From Nitratireductor sp. ZSWI3 (GTDB taxonomy: Bacteria > Pseudomonadota > Alphaproteobacteria > Rhizobiales > Rhizobiaceae): 64,000 bases of DNA. The stretch is from NCBI RefSeq assembly GCF_024655565.1, contig NZ_JANKOF010000009.1, positions 19,717 through 83,716 on the forward strand. The letters run 5' to 3'. The notes beneath the pieces were generated by a model. That model saw only the letters and a program-made list of their open reading frames with translations. It was not told the origin of the DNA and ran no database searches. The position numbers and the translations under genes were made by a program. Each line of letters starts with the position of its first letter. Positions within the stretch are counted from its first letter, which is position 1. Shown one piece after another: positions 8,834 through 19,380 of this stretch.

Positions 8834-10255
8834 GCCGAAGCGGTGCAGGAAACGCACCAATGCGCGCACGAAGGGCTTGCGTGTCGATTCCGTGAAATAC
8901 GTGATCGAGGCACGTTTGCCAATCTCGGCCATGGTCGGGTAAGGGGCGACATAGGCCGCGATGTCGCGCACGCCGAGTCTGCGGGAAACGGCGAGCGCCC
9001 AGAAATTGATCATCTCGCCAGCACCGGCGCCGACGATCGACGCGCCGAGCACGCGGCCCCTTCGGTCGGTGACGAGCTTGATCAGGCCTTCCGTCTTGCG
9101 TTCGGCCTGGGCGCGGTCGTTTTCGGCATAGGGCCAGCGCAGCACGCTGATGCGGCGATGGCGCTTGCGCGCCTCCTCCTCGCTGAGACCCACATGGGCG
9201 ATCTCCGGATCGGTGTAGGTCGCCCAGGGGATGATGGCGCGGTTCTCGCGCACCGGCAGGCGGAAGAGCAGGGCACGCGCCACCAGGCCCGCGTGATAAT
9301 TCGCCACATGGGTGAACTGCAGCCCCCCGGCAACGTCGCCGATCGCGTAGATGCGCTTGTTGCTGGTGCGCAGCCCGGCCGACACGACGATGCCCTTGCG
9401 GTCGTGCGCGACACCGGCCGCATCAAGCCCGAGGCCGGCAATATTCGGCGTGCGCCCGGCCGCGACAAGGAGGTGCGTGCCGTCGATGCGGGCTTCGCCG
9501 GCTCCTCCTTCCACATGCACGCGCACACCGGAGTGGCCGTGCTTTTCCACCCGTGTCACGGCCGTTCGTTCGAGAACGGCGACGCCCTCCGCGCGGATGC
9601 GCTTGAGGGCGAGGGCGGTCATCTCCGGATCGTCCTTGCCGAGCGCGGCAAGGGCCTCGATCACGGTCACCTCGCTGCCGAGCCGCCGGTGCGCCTGCGC
9701 AAGCTCCATGCCGATCGGTCCGCCGCCGATGACGATCAGATGCGCCGGCTGGCGCTGCTGTTCGAAGATCGTCTCATTGGTGAGATAGGGCACGCCGTCG
9801 AGGCCGGGGATCGGCGGAACGAAGGGCGCGGACCCCGTGGCCACGACGAAGCGCCGGGCGCGGATCTGGAAATCCCCGGCACGCACCGTGCGGGCATCGG
9901 TGAAGCAGGCTTCGGCCTGGATCACGCGCACGCCGAGCGCCGTGAAACGCTCCACCGAATCGTTGGGCGCGATGGCGGCGATCGTTTCCTCCACATGCTT
10001 CATAACCCGGTGAAAATCGACCTCCGCCCTGGCCGGCATGATGCCGAGAGGCGCGCCGGTGCCCATCAGATGCGCCTGTTTGCCGGCGGCGATCAGCGCC
10101 TTGGAAGGCACGCAGCCGTAATTCAGGCAGTCGCCCCCCATCTTGCCCTTCTCGATGAGGACGACGGGAACACCGAAAGCGGCGGCAATGGCGGCGACCG
10201 ACAATCCGCCAGAGCCGGCACCGATAACGCAGATATCAGTGGTGAGAAGAGCCAT
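8831..10255 (-). CDS. FAD-dependent pyridine nucleotide-disulfide oxidoreductase (MerA/dihydrolipoamide dehydrogenase-like)
   Basis: A 474-residue flavoprotein disulfide reductase. N-terminal FAD-binding Rossmann motif DICVIGAGSGGLSVA, redox-active disulfide GGDCLNYGCVPSKAL (CxxxxC), an NAD(P)H-binding motif VIGGGPIGMELAQA, and the second FAD motif IYAIGDVAGG. The dimerisation domain ends in APYPTMAEIGKRASITYF. The usual C-terminal HPT/HE catalytic pair of true lipoamide dehydrogenases is replaced by YPT, as in MerA-like proteins of unknown substrate. No N-terminal HMA domain and no C-terminal vicinal cysteines, so it is not a true mercuric reductase. It lies 30 bp downstream of a TVP38 gene, a pairing seen in many proteobacteria. 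Confidence 0.9.
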   Translation of the reverse strand: MALLTTDICVIGAGSGGLSVAAIAAAFGVPVVLIEKGKMGGDCLNYGCVPSKALIAAGKQAHLMGTGAPLGIMPARAEVDFHRVMKHVEETIAAIAPNDSVERFTALGVRVIQAEACFTDARTVRAGDFQIRARRFVVATGSAPFVPPIPGLDGVPYLTNETIFEQQRQPAHLIVIGGGPIGMELAQAHRRLGSEVTVIEALAALGKDDPEMTALALKRIRAEGVAVLERTAVTRVEKHGHSGVRVHVEGGAGEARIDGTHLLVAAGRTPNIAGLGLDAAGVAHDRKGIVVSAGLRTSNKRIYAIGDVAGGLQFTHVANYHAGLVARALLFRLPVRENRAIIPWATYTDPEIAHVGLSEEEARKRHRRISVLRWPYAENDRAQAERKTEGLIKLVTDRRGRVLGASIVGAGAGEMINFWALAVSRRLGVRDIAAYVAPYPTMAEIGKRASITYFTESTRKPFVRALVRFLHRFG

Positions 10256-10285
10256 GAAGCGGGGTCTCTTGCTGGTGATGCGGTT

Positions 10286-11068
10286 TCACGCGTCCGGCGT
10301 GCGCCGCAGCTTTCTGATGAGGAGGGGGATGGCCGCCACCGCGGCGAGTACGGCGAAGGCGAGGGTGATCTGCGGCGTCACGAGGTCGGCGAGCCGCACC
10401 TCGCGGCCCGTCTCAGCCGCCACCGTCAGCACGCTGTCGAGCCCGTGGCCGAGATAAGCATAGGCGAATGTGGCGGGCAGGATGCCGAGGAAGGTGGCGA
10501 CGGCGTAGGTGCGCAGCGGCACGTTGAAAAAGGCGGGGGCGATGTTGACGATCCAGAAGGGAAAGATCGGGGCGAGCCGCAGAACGAGCAGATAGCTGAA
10601 GGCATTGTCCTCGAACCCCTTGGCCATTCTCGACAAGCGTCCGCCGAGCCTGCGGGCAAGGATGCCGCCCAGCGCGCCGCGTGCGGCGATGAACAGCGCC
10701 GAAGCGCCGGCGGTGGCCGCCACCGCAACGAGCATGCCGCCGAGCAGCCAACCGAACAGGAATCCGGCAAACAGGGTGAGAACCGAGGCGGCCGGAAAGG
10801 AAAAGGCGACGGCGAGCGCGTAGAGCAGCGCGAAGCCGCCCGGTGCCAGAATGGGATGCCCCGCCACATAGGCGCGCAACGCGTTTCGGCTGTCGGCGAG
10901 ATAATCGAGGGATAAGTAGCGATCGAGCCCCAGCGCATAACCGGCGGCGAGCCCCGCGAGAATGACGAGCAAGGGCAGAAGACGCCTGAGCAGTCGGTTG
11001 GGCACCGGGGCTTCGCTTCTGTCGGCCATCATCCGTATCGTCACCATCTGTTGCGCATGCGCCTGCAA
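10286..11068 (-). CDS. TVP38/TMEM64 family membrane protein
   Basis: A polytopic protein of 260 residues (247 if it starts at the internal ATG at 11029; no ribosome-binding site clearly decides). Five to six transmembrane segments with the SNARE-associated/VTT core: FPAASVLTLFAGFLFG, a re-entrant-like GASALFIAARGALGG, and LRLAPIFPFWIVNIAPAFF followed by a LGILPATFAYAYLG helix. DedA/TVP38 relatives act in lipid scrambling or membrane homeostasis; the bacterial role is unclear. Probably co-transcribed with the flavoprotein gene 30 bp downstream. Confidence 0.88.
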   Translation of the reverse strand: MQAHAQQMVTIRMMADRSEAPVPNRLLRRLLPLLVILAGLAAGYALGLDRYLSLDYLADSRNALRAYVAGHPILAPGGFALLYALAVAFSFPAASVLTLFAGFLFGWLLGGMLVAVAATAGASALFIAARGALGGILARRLGGRLSRMAKGFEDNAFSYLLVLRLAPIFPFWIVNIAPAFFNVPLRTYAVATFLGILPATFAYAYLGHGLDSVLTVAAETGREVRLADLVTPQITLAFAVLAAVAAIPLLIRKLRRTPDA

Positions 11069-11228
11069 ATGCGGGCGGCTCTGCCTCGCTTTGCGTCTAC
11101 ATGCGCTCTCCGGTCCGGCACTGCAATGGATTCGGCTTCAGCTCACCGCGTTTTGAGCGGCATGAAAAGGGCGCTCACCGATCCGTGATGGTCGATGCTC
11201 GTGGCGGTCTTGGCATCGGATCAATACG

Positions 11229-11256
11229 AAAAGGCCCGCTCGTGAGCGGGCCTTTG
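11229..11256 (-). terminator. Rho-independent terminator after doxX
   Basis: AAAGGCCCGCTC (11230-11241) and GCGGGCCTTT (11246-11255) form a GC-rich hairpin with a GTGA loop; on the minus strand it is followed by TTTT. It ends the minus-strand DoxX transcript. Confidence 0.85.
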
Positions 11257-11282
11257 AGGAAAGGTTCGGGTATGCGCCGCGG

Positions 11283-11666
11283 TTACGCCTTGGCGCGTTC
11301 CACGGCGAGGGTGCCGGAGCCGGAGGCGGTGAGGATGAGCAGACCGCCGGCGATCGCCAGGTTCTTCATGAACTGGATGCTCTGCATCTGATCGCCGAAG
11401 TCGAAATGCGCGACCAGCGCCGAGGCGACGCTGAACAGCGCCAGAAGAAGCGCGGCAATGCGGGTCTGAAAGCCGACCAGGATGGCGAGGCCGCCGAGCA
11501 GCTCGAGCAGCGCCACGATCCACGCCGTGACCAGCGGGAGCGGCAGGCCGACGCTGCCGAAATAACCGGCCGTGCCGCCGATGTTCGTCAGCTTGCTGAA
11601 GCCGGAGGTGATGAAGATGACCGAGATGAGGATACGGCCGATGAGGACGAGGGTGTTCTGAGACAT
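11283..11666 (-). CDS. DoxX family membrane protein
   Basis: A 127-residue membrane protein with four predicted helices (about residues 5-23, 45-65, 70-90 and 103-120). The N-terminal IGRILISVIFITSGFSKL and ALLELLGGLAILVGF segments are typical of DoxX/DoxD relatives. The family is linked to quinone or thiosulfate redox processes and oxidative stress, but most members lack an assigned reaction. The ATG at 11666 was chosen over a longer open frame because the extension (37 residues, rich in R/H/N/W) does not belong to the family. Monocistronic, with its own terminator. Confidence 0.88.
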   Translation of the reverse strand: MSQNTLVLIGRILISVIFITSGFSKLTNIGGTAGYFGSVGLPLPLVTAWIVALLELLGGLAILVGFQTRIAALLLALFSVASALVAHFDFGDQMQSIQFMKNLAIAGGLLILTASGSGTLAVERAKA

Positions 11667-11816
11667 GGTAGCGATCCCGTTGAGAAAGTTGCGCTCATAT
11701 ACGCGAGGCAATCGTGTATAAAAACAGCCCCAGTGGTTACGGTGTGTTATCAAAAGAGATAACAATCCGCTTGCCACCGCCCCGCCCAGGACAGTGGCGA
11801 AGAGTACGATGCGCCC

Positions 11817-11936
11817 TAGTGGTGCGATCCTGACAGATGGTATCCATCTGTCAGGAAAAATCGCCCCACCAGATCAATAGCTTGTGGGCTGACTTGCCGA
11901 AACAGATGGGTGCGATCTGTTTCGGTCAGACCACTA
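11817..11936. repeat. Palindromic dispersed element, copy 2 (full form, about 120 bp)
   Basis: Bounded by perfect inverted ends TAGTGGT (11817-11823) and ACCACTA (11930-11936). Inside are two hairpins: CCTGACAGATGG-TAT-CCATCTGTCAGG (11829-11855) and CCGAAACAGAT-N7-ATCTGTTTCGG (11897-11925). Copy 1 at 8783 looks like this element with the centre deleted, and a 15-base remnant of the left end lies at 40619. No coding capacity; it resembles a MITE or REP-type element. Its right end supplies the fumC TAG stop. The rest of the 11667-11816 gap shows no gene. Confidence 0.8.
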
Positions 11937-13325
11937 TGCGGGCGCGATCATCTTTTCCGGGCGCACGAGGCGATCGTAATCCTGCTCGGAAACGAGGCCG
12001 CTCTTCAGTGCTTCCTCGCGCAGCGTCGTGCCGTTCTTGTGCGCCGCCTTGGCGATCGCCGCAGCGTTGTCGTAGCCGATCGCAGGCGCCAGCGCCGTGA
12101 CCAGCATCAGTGAACGCTGCATCAGATCGGCGATGCGCTTCTCGTCCGCCTCGATGCCCTTGACGCAGTTGTCGGCGAAGGAGCGCATAGCATCCGACAG
12201 CAGGCGGATCGACTGCAGCACCGCATTGGCGATGACCGGCTTGAAGACGTTGAGCTCGAAATGGCCCTGGCTGGCGGCGACGGTGACGGTGGTCTGGTTG
12301 CCCATCACCTGGGTGGCCACCATGGTGAGGGCCTCGGCCTGGGTCGGGTTCACCTTGCCGGGCATGATGGAGGAGCCGGGCTCGTTTTCCGGCAGTTTCA
12401 ACTCGCCGAGGCCGGAGCGTGGGCCCGAGCCGAGGAAGCGGATGTCGTTGGCGATCTTGAAGAGATCGGCGGCGAGCGCGTTGAGCGCGCCGTGGAAGGC
12501 GGTGAGCGCACCGTGACTCGCAAGCGCCTCGAACTTGTTGTCGGCCGTGCGGAAGGGCAGGCCGGTGATGGCGGCGACGCGGGCTGCGAAGGCCTTGTCG
12601 AAGCCGATCGGCGCGTTGAGGCCGGTGCCCACGGCGGTGCCGCCCTGCGCCAGCGCATGAACGTCGCCAAGGCTGTCCTCGATGCGCTTGGCGCCGAGCT
12701 CGAGCGCCGCCACATAGCCCGAGAACTCCTGGCCGAGGGTCAGCGGCGTCGCGTCCTGGGTGTGGGTGCGGCCGATCTTGACGATGCCGTCGAAGGCCTT
12801 CGCCTTTTCGGCAAGGGCTTTTGTCAGGTAGTCGAGCGCCGGCAGCAGCTCGGCCGAAGCCTCGCGGCCGGCGGCGATGTGCATCGCCGTCGGGAACGTG
12901 TCGTTGGAGGATTGGCCCATATTGACGTGATCGTTGGGATGGATCGGCTTCTTCGAGCCCATCTCGCCGCCCAGCATCTCGATGGCGCGGTTGGAGATCA
13001 CCTCGTTGGCGTTCATGTTGGACTGGGTGCCCGAACCCGTTTGCCAGACGGCGAGCGGAAACTCGCTGTCATGCTTGCCCTCGACCACTTCCCTGGCCGC
13101 GGCGACGATCGCCTCGCCGAGCTTGGCGTCGAGCTTGCCGCTCTCCATGTTCGCTTCGGCCGCCGCCTGCTTGACGATGCCGAGCGCACGCACCAGCGGC
13201 ACGGGCATTTTTTCGGTACCGATCTTGAAATTCGCCAACGAGCGTTGCGTCTGGGCGCCCCAGTAACGGTCGGCGGGCACCTCGAGCGGGCCAAATGTAT
13301 CGGATTCGGTACGGGTCGTGGACAT
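11934..13325 (-). CDS. fumC: Class II fumarate hydratase
   Basis: A 463-residue enzyme that interconverts fumarate and L-malate in the TCA cycle; cytoplasmic, iron-independent, homotetrameric in the family. Superfamily motifs are all present: [12 protein letters not shown] near the N-terminus, [11 protein letters not shown], the [14 protein letters not shown] active-site loop, [13 protein letters not shown], and the [11 protein letters not shown] signature loop. Start set at the ATG at 13325 ([17 protein letters not shown]), matching the family; the open frame reaches 46 residues further with unrelated sequence. The stop codon is formed by the right end of a dispersed palindromic element. Confidence 0.97.
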   Translation of the reverse strand: MSTTRTESDTFGPLEVPADRYWGAQTQRSLANFKIGTEKMPVPLVRALGIVKQAAAEANMESGKLDAKLGEAIVAAAREVVEGKHDSEFPLAVWQTGSGTQSNMNANEVISNRAIEMLGGEMGSKKPIHPNDHVNMGQSSNDTFPTAMHIAAGREASAELLPALDYLTKALAEKAKAFDGIVKIGRTHTQDATPLTLGQEFSGYVAALELGAKRIEDSLGDVHALAQGGTAVGTGLNAPIGFDKAFAARVAAITGLPFRTADNKFEALASHGALTAFHGALNALAADLFKIANDIRFLGSGPRSGLGELKLPENEPGSSIMPGKVNPTQAEALTMVATQVMGNQTTVTVAASQGHFELNVFKPVIANAVLQSIRLLSDAMRSFADNCVKGIEADEKRIADLMQRSLMLVTALAPAIGYDNAAAIAKAAHKNGTTLREEALKSGLVSEQDYDRLVRPEKMIAPA

Positions 13326-13414
13326 GCATTCACTCCATTGGGCGCAGGCTTTCACGCCGCCCTTAATGACGATATCAGCGCTTCTTGGCAATGGCGCGGC
13401 GCCTGTCGTGCGTT

Positions 13415-13448
13415 CCAAAAAAGAAAGGGCGCCATGAGGCGCCCTTTC
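13415..13448 (-). terminator. Rho-independent terminator after groESL
   Basis: GAAAGGGCGCC (13423-13433) pairs perfectly with GGCGCCCTTTC (13438-13448) around ATGA. On the minus strand the hairpin is followed by CTTTTTTGG, the expected U-run. Confidence 0.9.
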
Positions 13449-13471
13449 CGATGTGGTCTGCACGAAGCGGC

Positions 13472-15118
<1,647 letters not shown>

Positions 15119-15174
15119 CTAGCTCCTGAGCTTCACTGGGAAACTCTGTTACCGTTTCGATCTGGTGGCGATGA

Positions 15175-15471
15175 TCAGCCGATGACGCCCATGATGTCGG
15201 ATTCCTTCATGATCAGGAGATCCTCACCGTTGAGCTTCACTTCGGTGCCCGACCATTTGCCGAACAGCACGCGGTCGCCGGCCTTGACGTCCAGCGGGAC
15301 AAGCTTGCCCGCCTCGTCGCGCGCACCGGAGCCAACGGCGATGATTTCGCCTTCCTGCGGCTTCTCCTTGGCGGTGTCGGGGATGATGATGCCACCTGCC
15401 GTCTTTTCCTCGGACTCGACCCGGCGTACGACCACACGGTCATGAAGCGGGCGAAAGTTCGTGTTGGCCAT
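15175..15471 (-). CDS. groES: Co-chaperonin GroES (10 kDa)
   Basis: A 98-residue subunit of the heptameric lid of the GroEL chamber. Signature near the N-terminus: [19 protein letters not shown]; mobile loop [20 protein letters not shown]-terminal [14 protein letters not shown]. First gene of the groESL operon, with a promoter and perfect CIRCE element about 70-130 bp upstream of its ATG. Confidence 0.99.
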   Translation of the reverse strand: MANTNFRPLHDRVVVRRVESEEKTAGGIIIPDTAKEKPQEGEIIAVGSGARDEAGKLVPLDVKAGDRVLFGKWSGTEVKLNGEDLLIMKESDIMGVIG

Positions 15472-15537
15472 GTTCTGAACCCTTGATTCGGATGATGAAT
15501 TAGGCTTTCTCTCCGTCCGGCGGATGCCGAACGTCCG

Positions 15538-15564
15538 TTAGCACTCTCGTGCGATGAGTGCTAA
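15538..15564 (-). promoter_or_regulatory. CIRCE operator (HrcA binding site)
   Basis: A perfect CIRCE inverted repeat, TTAGCACTC-N9-GAGTGCTAA. In established systems the HrcA repressor binds it and couples groESL expression to heat stress. It lies about 10 bp downstream of the groES -10 box, so it covers the likely transcription start. Confidence 0.97.
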
Positions 15565-15573
15565 CGCGGTTTG

Positions 15574-15602
15574 GAAATAGTAGCGGCGCCGGCTCGAGTC
15601 AA
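15574..15602 (-). promoter_or_regulatory. groESL promoter (sigma70/RpoD type)
   Basis: On the minus strand, -35 TTGACT (15597-15602), a 17-bp spacer and -10 TATTTC (15574-15579), followed by the CIRCE operator. The arrangement supports HrcA repression of a housekeeping promoter. A heat-shock sigma promoter was not recognised. Confidence 0.7.
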
Positions 15603-15687
15603 GTTTTCGTGAGGCGGGGAAAACGCATTTTTCGGGATGACCCGACGTTTCCCGCCGCGATGCCCGGCGAGGGCCGTCGATACCCCG

Positions 15688-16326
15688 TCACACGGGACGC
15701 CGGAACGTCTGGCGCAGCGTTTCGACCTCGGCGCGGCAGGCGCAGCCCTCGATGTGGTCGTTGACGAGACCCATGGCCTGCATGAAGGCGTAGATCGTCG
15801 TGGGGCCGACAAAGGACCAGCCGCGCTTCTTGAGATCCTTGGAGATGCGGGTGGAGATTTCCGTCTTCGGGTTGGCGACGAGCGTCGCGTAATCGACCAG
15901 GTCCGGGCGCTCGTGCGGTTGCGGTTCCTGCCGCCAGAAGTAGCGGGCGAGCGAACCTTCCTTCTCGCACAGCTCGATGGCGCGCCGGGCGTTGTTGATG
16001 GTCGAGCGGATCTTGCCGCCATGGCGGACGATGCCGGGATTGCCGAGCAGCCGGTCCACGTCCTGCTCGGTGAAGCGGGCGACGCGCTCGAAATCGAAGC
16101 CTTCGAAGGCCTCGCGGAAATTCTCCCGCTTGCGCAGGATGGTGAGCCAGGAAAGTCCGGACTGAAAGCCTTCCAGGCAGAGCTTTTCGAACAGGCGGTG
16201 ATCGTCGGTGACGGGGCGGCCCCATTCATGATCGTGATAGGCCAGATAGTCGGGCAAGTCGCCCGGCCAGAAGCAGCGCGTCGTGCCGTCCGCCCCGGTG
16301 ATCAGCCCCGTCCTTTTTTCACCCAT
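15688..16326 (-). CDS. tag: DNA-3-methyladenine glycosylase I
   Basis: A 212-residue base-excision repair enzyme removing 3-methyladenine from alkylated DNA. Family motifs: CFWPGDLPDYLAYHDHEWGRP at the N-terminus, LCLEGFQSGLSWLTILRKRE around the helix-hairpin region, and LKKRGWSFVGPTTIYAFMQA with the C-terminal C-x-C of the Tag zinc clip (GCACRAE) present. Length matches the family (about 190-215). The 263-bp gap upstream up to the next gene holds nothing I can name. Confidence 0.95.
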   Translation of the reverse strand: MGEKRTGLITGADGTTRCFWPGDLPDYLAYHDHEWGRPVTDDHRLFEKLCLEGFQSGLSWLTILRKRENFREAFEGFDFERVARFTEQDVDRLLGNPGIVRHGGKIRSTINNARRAIELCEKEGSLARYFWRQEPQPHERPDLVDYATLVANPKTEISTRISKDLKKRGWSFVGPTTIYAFMQAMGLVNDHIEGCACRAEVETLRQTFRRPV

Positions 16327-16589
16327 GCTGTTGCAATCCCTTGGTTAATGGGCACCTAGCCCGTTTTAGCGATGTGTTCACCAGCTTTTTGAACCCGGCG
16401 GTAACCACACCAAATGGTTTTCGCGAATCATCGCATTTTATGAAAGCGGATTCACCATTCCGTTGCCGGTCTTCGGCAGCATCCTGACACGGAACGGGTT
16501 CAATCAGCCTGTTCCGGCCCTGGCCACCCGCTTCCCGACAAGGAGCAGGCGGCGGGGCTTCGAGGTGACCAACAAGAGAGTAGGGTCTC

Positions 16590-17402
16590 ATGAAGTCGAT
16601 GTTGTATGCCGCCGGCACGATTGCCGCGCTGCTGATCTCCTGGGGGGCGAATGCCCAGGACCGCTACGTGGAGCCGCCGCCGGTTCTCGTCAGTCCTGAC
16701 CTGTCCGCCCCATGGGTGATGCAGCTGCGCTCGGCGCCGGTCCGCGCGCGGCAGCATCGCGACGCGCAGGCCGACGTGCAGGCCCGTGAGTATCGTACCT
16801 ATCGGCAGGCTCAGGGCACGGCCGCCCGCGCGCCCGCCGCGTCGGATTACAGGGCTGGCCGCCGCGCCATGCCGGCGCCGCAGCCGGCCGATCCGCAACC
16901 GGTCGCCTACAATGCGTCGCCGAGCGATCGCTCGTGGAGCATGAGCGATCCGAAATGGCTGCCGCAGGTGGTCGAATACGGCGGCCCGCACGCGCCGGGC
17001 ACGATCGTCGTTGACACGAAGCAGCGTTTCCTCTTCCTCGTCCTGGAGGGAGGCAAGGCGCAACGCTACGGCGTCGGCGTCGGCAAGGAAGGGTTCGGCT
17101 GGACCGGCACGGAGAAGATCTCGCAGAAGCGCGAATGGCCAGACTGGCGCCCGCCGGCCGAGATGATCGCGCGCGAGAAGGCCAAGGGCCGCGTCCTGCC
17201 GGCGCATATGAAGGGCGGTCCCGCCAATCCGCTCGGCGCGCGCGCGCTCTATCTCGGCTCGACGCTCTACCGCATCCACGGCACCAACGCGCCATGGACG
17301 ATCGGGCGTGCGGTGTCCTCCGGCTGCATCCGCATGCGCAACGAGGACGTGACCGATCTCTACAACCGCGTTCCGGTCGGCACCAAGGTGGTGGTGATCT
17401 GA
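16590..17402 (+). CDS. L,D-transpeptidase (YkuD domain), exported
   Basis: A 270-residue periplasmic enzyme. Residues 1-22 form a signal peptide ending GANAQD. A low-complexity Ala/Pro/Arg/Gln-rich linker spans about residues 50-110. The YkuD catalytic domain occupies about 130-270 with TIVVDTKQRFLFLVLE and the active-site motif HGTNAPWTIGRAVSSGCIRM (catalytic His and the SxGCIRM cysteine). These enzymes make 3-3 crosslinks in peptidoglycan or attach proteins to it; multiple copies per genome are usual in rhizobia. Confidence 0.93.
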   Translation: MKSMLYAAGTIAALLISWGANAQDRYVEPPPVLVSPDLSAPWVMQLRSAPVRARQHRDAQADVQAREYRTYRQAQGTAARAPAASDYRAGRRAMPAPQPADPQPVAYNASPSDRSWSMSDPKWLPQVVEYGGPHAPGTIVVDTKQRFLFLVLEGGKAQRYGVGVGKEGFGWTGTEKISQKREWPDWRPPAEMIAREKAKGRVLPAHMKGGPANPLGARALYLGSTLYRIHGTNAPWTIGRAVSSGCIRMRNEDVTDLYNRVPVGTKVVVI

Positions 17403-17412
17403 CCGGTCAAGC

Positions 17413-17503
17413 TACAGCGCCGTGCGTCCGTTCGGACGCACAAAGGACGCTGTAAGTCCTTGAACCTGCGCATCGTGCTTGCTGAAAATCGATTCCGATT
17501 TTT
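17413..17503. repeat. Rhizobial-type nested palindromic intergenic repeat
   Basis: Outer arms TACAGCG (17413-17419) and CGCTGTA (17448-17454) enclose a hairpin GTGCGTCCG-TT-CGGACGCAC (17422-17441). A second small hairpin AAAATCG-ATTC-CGATTTT follows at about 17485-17502. I recognise this arrangement as a widely dispersed intergenic element of Hyphomicrobiales. It may also act as a transcription terminator for the L,D-transpeptidase gene. Confidence 0.75.
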
Positions 17504-17608
17504 GGGCCGATGCGCGAGGATGCCCGGCGCGGGGACCGCCGGGTCGATGGAGAAGGGCGGCGTCGGGGGCGCCGCCTTTCTTCTTTGTCGGGATAGCCGC
17601 GCCTCACC

Positions 17609-18946
17609 TTACCCGGCAGCGGCCATCTCCTGCGCCGCCGCCGCGGGTGCCTTGGCGACACCCTTTGGCCGCGGCCCGCCATAGGCCCAGTCGAGAAGCT
17701 CGATCGTGTGCACGATGGGCGTTGCCGTGCCGGTGCCGATCTGCGTCATGCAGCCGATGTTGCCAGTGGCGATCACCGCGGCTCCCGTCGCCTCGATGTT
17801 CTTGACCTTGCGGTCGCGCAGTCTCGCCGCGATCTGCGGCTGCAGGATGTTGTAGGTGCCGGCCGATCCGCAGCACAGATGCCCCTCGCGTGGCTCGCGC
17901 ACGTCGAAGCCGGCCTGCCTGAGAAGTGCGCGCGGCTCGCGCGTGATCTTCTGCCCGTGCTGCATGGAGCAGGCCGAATGATAGGCGACGGTGAGGCCAG
18001 GTGCGATCCGCGGCGCCGGCAGGTCGAGCGCCGAAAGATATTCGGTGACGTCCCTGGCGAGCGCTGCGACCCGCGCCGCTTTGTCGGCATAGGCGGGATC
18101 GAGCCGCAACATGTGGCCATAATCCTTCACCGTCGTCCCGCAGCCGGAGGCGGTGATGACGATGGCGTCGAGGCCTCCCGTCTCGATCTCTCGGATCCAG
18201 GCATCGACGTTGCGCCGGGCGGCGGCGAGCGCTTCCGCTTCGCGTCCCATATGATGCACCAGCGCTCCGCAGCAACCCTCGCCGGCGGGATTCTCGACCA
18301 CCTCGATCCCAAGCCGGGCAAGAAGGCGCGCCGTCGCGGCGTTGATGCCGGGATCGAGCACGGATTGGGCGCAGCCCGCAAGCAGCGCGACGCGCCCACG
18401 TTTCCCGTTCCCGAGAGGTGCCGCAGCCACGGGTCCGGCCTGGGGAACCGTTGCTGGCGCGAGGTCGAGCATCGCCGCGACGGGCGCAAGGCCCGGAAGC
18501 TTGCGCAAGAGTGCCGCGAAGGGCCGCCCGAAACGGGCGAGCCGCAGCGCCGCGCGGAAGCGTTTCGGGTAGGGCAGGACCGCCGCCAGCAGGGCGCGCG
18601 TGAGGCGGTCGGCTAGCGGACGGCGATAGGTCTTTTCGATATGCGCGCGGGCATGGTCGACCAGATGCATGTAATCGACACCCGACGGGCAGGTGGTCAT
18701 GCAGGCGAGGCACGACAGGCAGCGGTCGATATGCGTGACGATCTCGCGATCGGCCGGCCGGCCGTTCTCCAGCATATCCTTGATGAGGTAGATGCGCCCG
18801 CGCGGGCTGTCGAGCTCGTTGCCGAGCGTCACATAGGTCGGGCAGGTCGCCGTGCAGAAGCCGCAGTGCACGCATTTGCGCAGGATCGCCTCGGATTCCG
18901 CCACATGCGGGTCGGCGAGCTGTTCGGGCGTGAAACTGGTCTGCAC
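17609..18946 (-). CDS. glcF: Glycolate oxidase iron-sulfur subunit GlcF
   Basis: A 445-residue electron-transfer subunit of membrane-associated glycolate dehydrogenase, which converts glycolate to glyoxylate. Two 4Fe-4S ferredoxin motifs lie near the N-terminus: CVHCGFCTATCPTY and CLSCLACMTTCPSGVDY. Two CCG-type cysteine-rich domains follow (GEGCCGALVHH, HSACSMQHGQ, LCCGSAGTY). Last gene of the minus-strand glc cluster, 13 bp downstream of a small membrane protein gene. The C-terminus has an Ala-rich tail of little information. Confidence 0.96.
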   Translation of the reverse strand: MQTSFTPEQLADPHVAESEAILRKCVHCGFCTATCPTYVTLGNELDSPRGRIYLIKDMLENGRPADREIVTHIDRCLSCLACMTTCPSGVDYMHLVDHARAHIEKTYRRPLADRLTRALLAAVLPYPKRFRAALRLARFGRPFAALLRKLPGLAPVAAMLDLAPATVPQAGPVAAAPLGNGKRGRVALLAGCAQSVLDPGINAATARLLARLGIEVVENPAGEGCCGALVHHMGREAEALAAARRNVDAWIREIETGGLDAIVITASGCGTTVKDYGHMLRLDPAYADKAARVAALARDVTEYLSALDLPAPRIAPGLTVAYHSACSMQHGQKITREPRALLRQAGFDVREPREGHLCCGSAGTYNILQPQIAARLRDRKVKNIEATGAAVIATGNIGCMTQIGTGTATPIVHTIELLDWAYGGPRPKGVAKAPAAAAQEMAAAG

Positions 18947-18959
18947 GGGGGCTCCTTCT

Positions 18960-19340
18960 CTATATGATCCAGCTTTCGGGGTTCTTGATGGGTTCGCTGC
19001 GGCCCACCTGCTGCAGGCCGATGATGCAGCGCACGATCACCCAGATGGCGACGGCGAGCATCAGAAGGAAGCCGATGCCGATGAACATCAGCAGCACCGA
19101 GACCAGCGCGTAGAGGATGCCGATCCAGAAGGTGCGGATCGCCCAGGTGTAGTGGGTCTCCACCCAGCCGCCGACCTTGCCGCGATTCATATAGGCGATG
19201 ATGATGCCGACCAGGGCCGAGATGCCGATGACGAAGCTGACGAGATAGAGGATGTAGATCACCTGGACGTTGGTCGGGCCCGGGTCGAGCCAGCCGTCGG
19301 TCTTGCGGCCTTCGGTCGGTTGCGGATCCATGTCGCTCAT
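18960..19340 (-). CDS. Small four-helix membrane protein in the glc operon (DUF4870-like)
   Basis: A 126-residue protein with hydrophobic segments at about residues 27-49, 65-80 and 80-112 after a hydrophilic N-terminus (MSDMDPQPTEGRKTDGWLD). The pattern NVQVIYILYLVSFVIG followed by GWVETHYTWAIRTFWIG resembles the DUF4870/Tic20-like family. Placed between glcE and glcF and probably co-transcribed; in rhizobia a gene of this kind commonly sits here. It could anchor the glycolate oxidase complex, but that is inference. Confidence 0.75.
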   Translation of the reverse strand: MSDMDPQPTEGRKTDGWLDPGPTNVQVIYILYLVSFVIGISALVGIIIAYMNRGKVGGWVETHYTWAIRTFWIGILYALVSVLLMFIGIGFLLMLAVAIWVIVRCIIGLQQVGRSEPIKNPESWII

Positions 19341-19380
19341 GACGTTGCCTCCTGGTTTTCCGGCACAATCTAGCACGGGC

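Noticed and set aside
8831..10255. True mercuric reductase or dihydrolipoamide dehydrogenase
   Set aside because: No HMA domain, no C-terminal vicinal cysteines and no merRTP genes; also lacks the lipoamide dehydrogenase HPT-HE end and a dehydrogenase-complex context.
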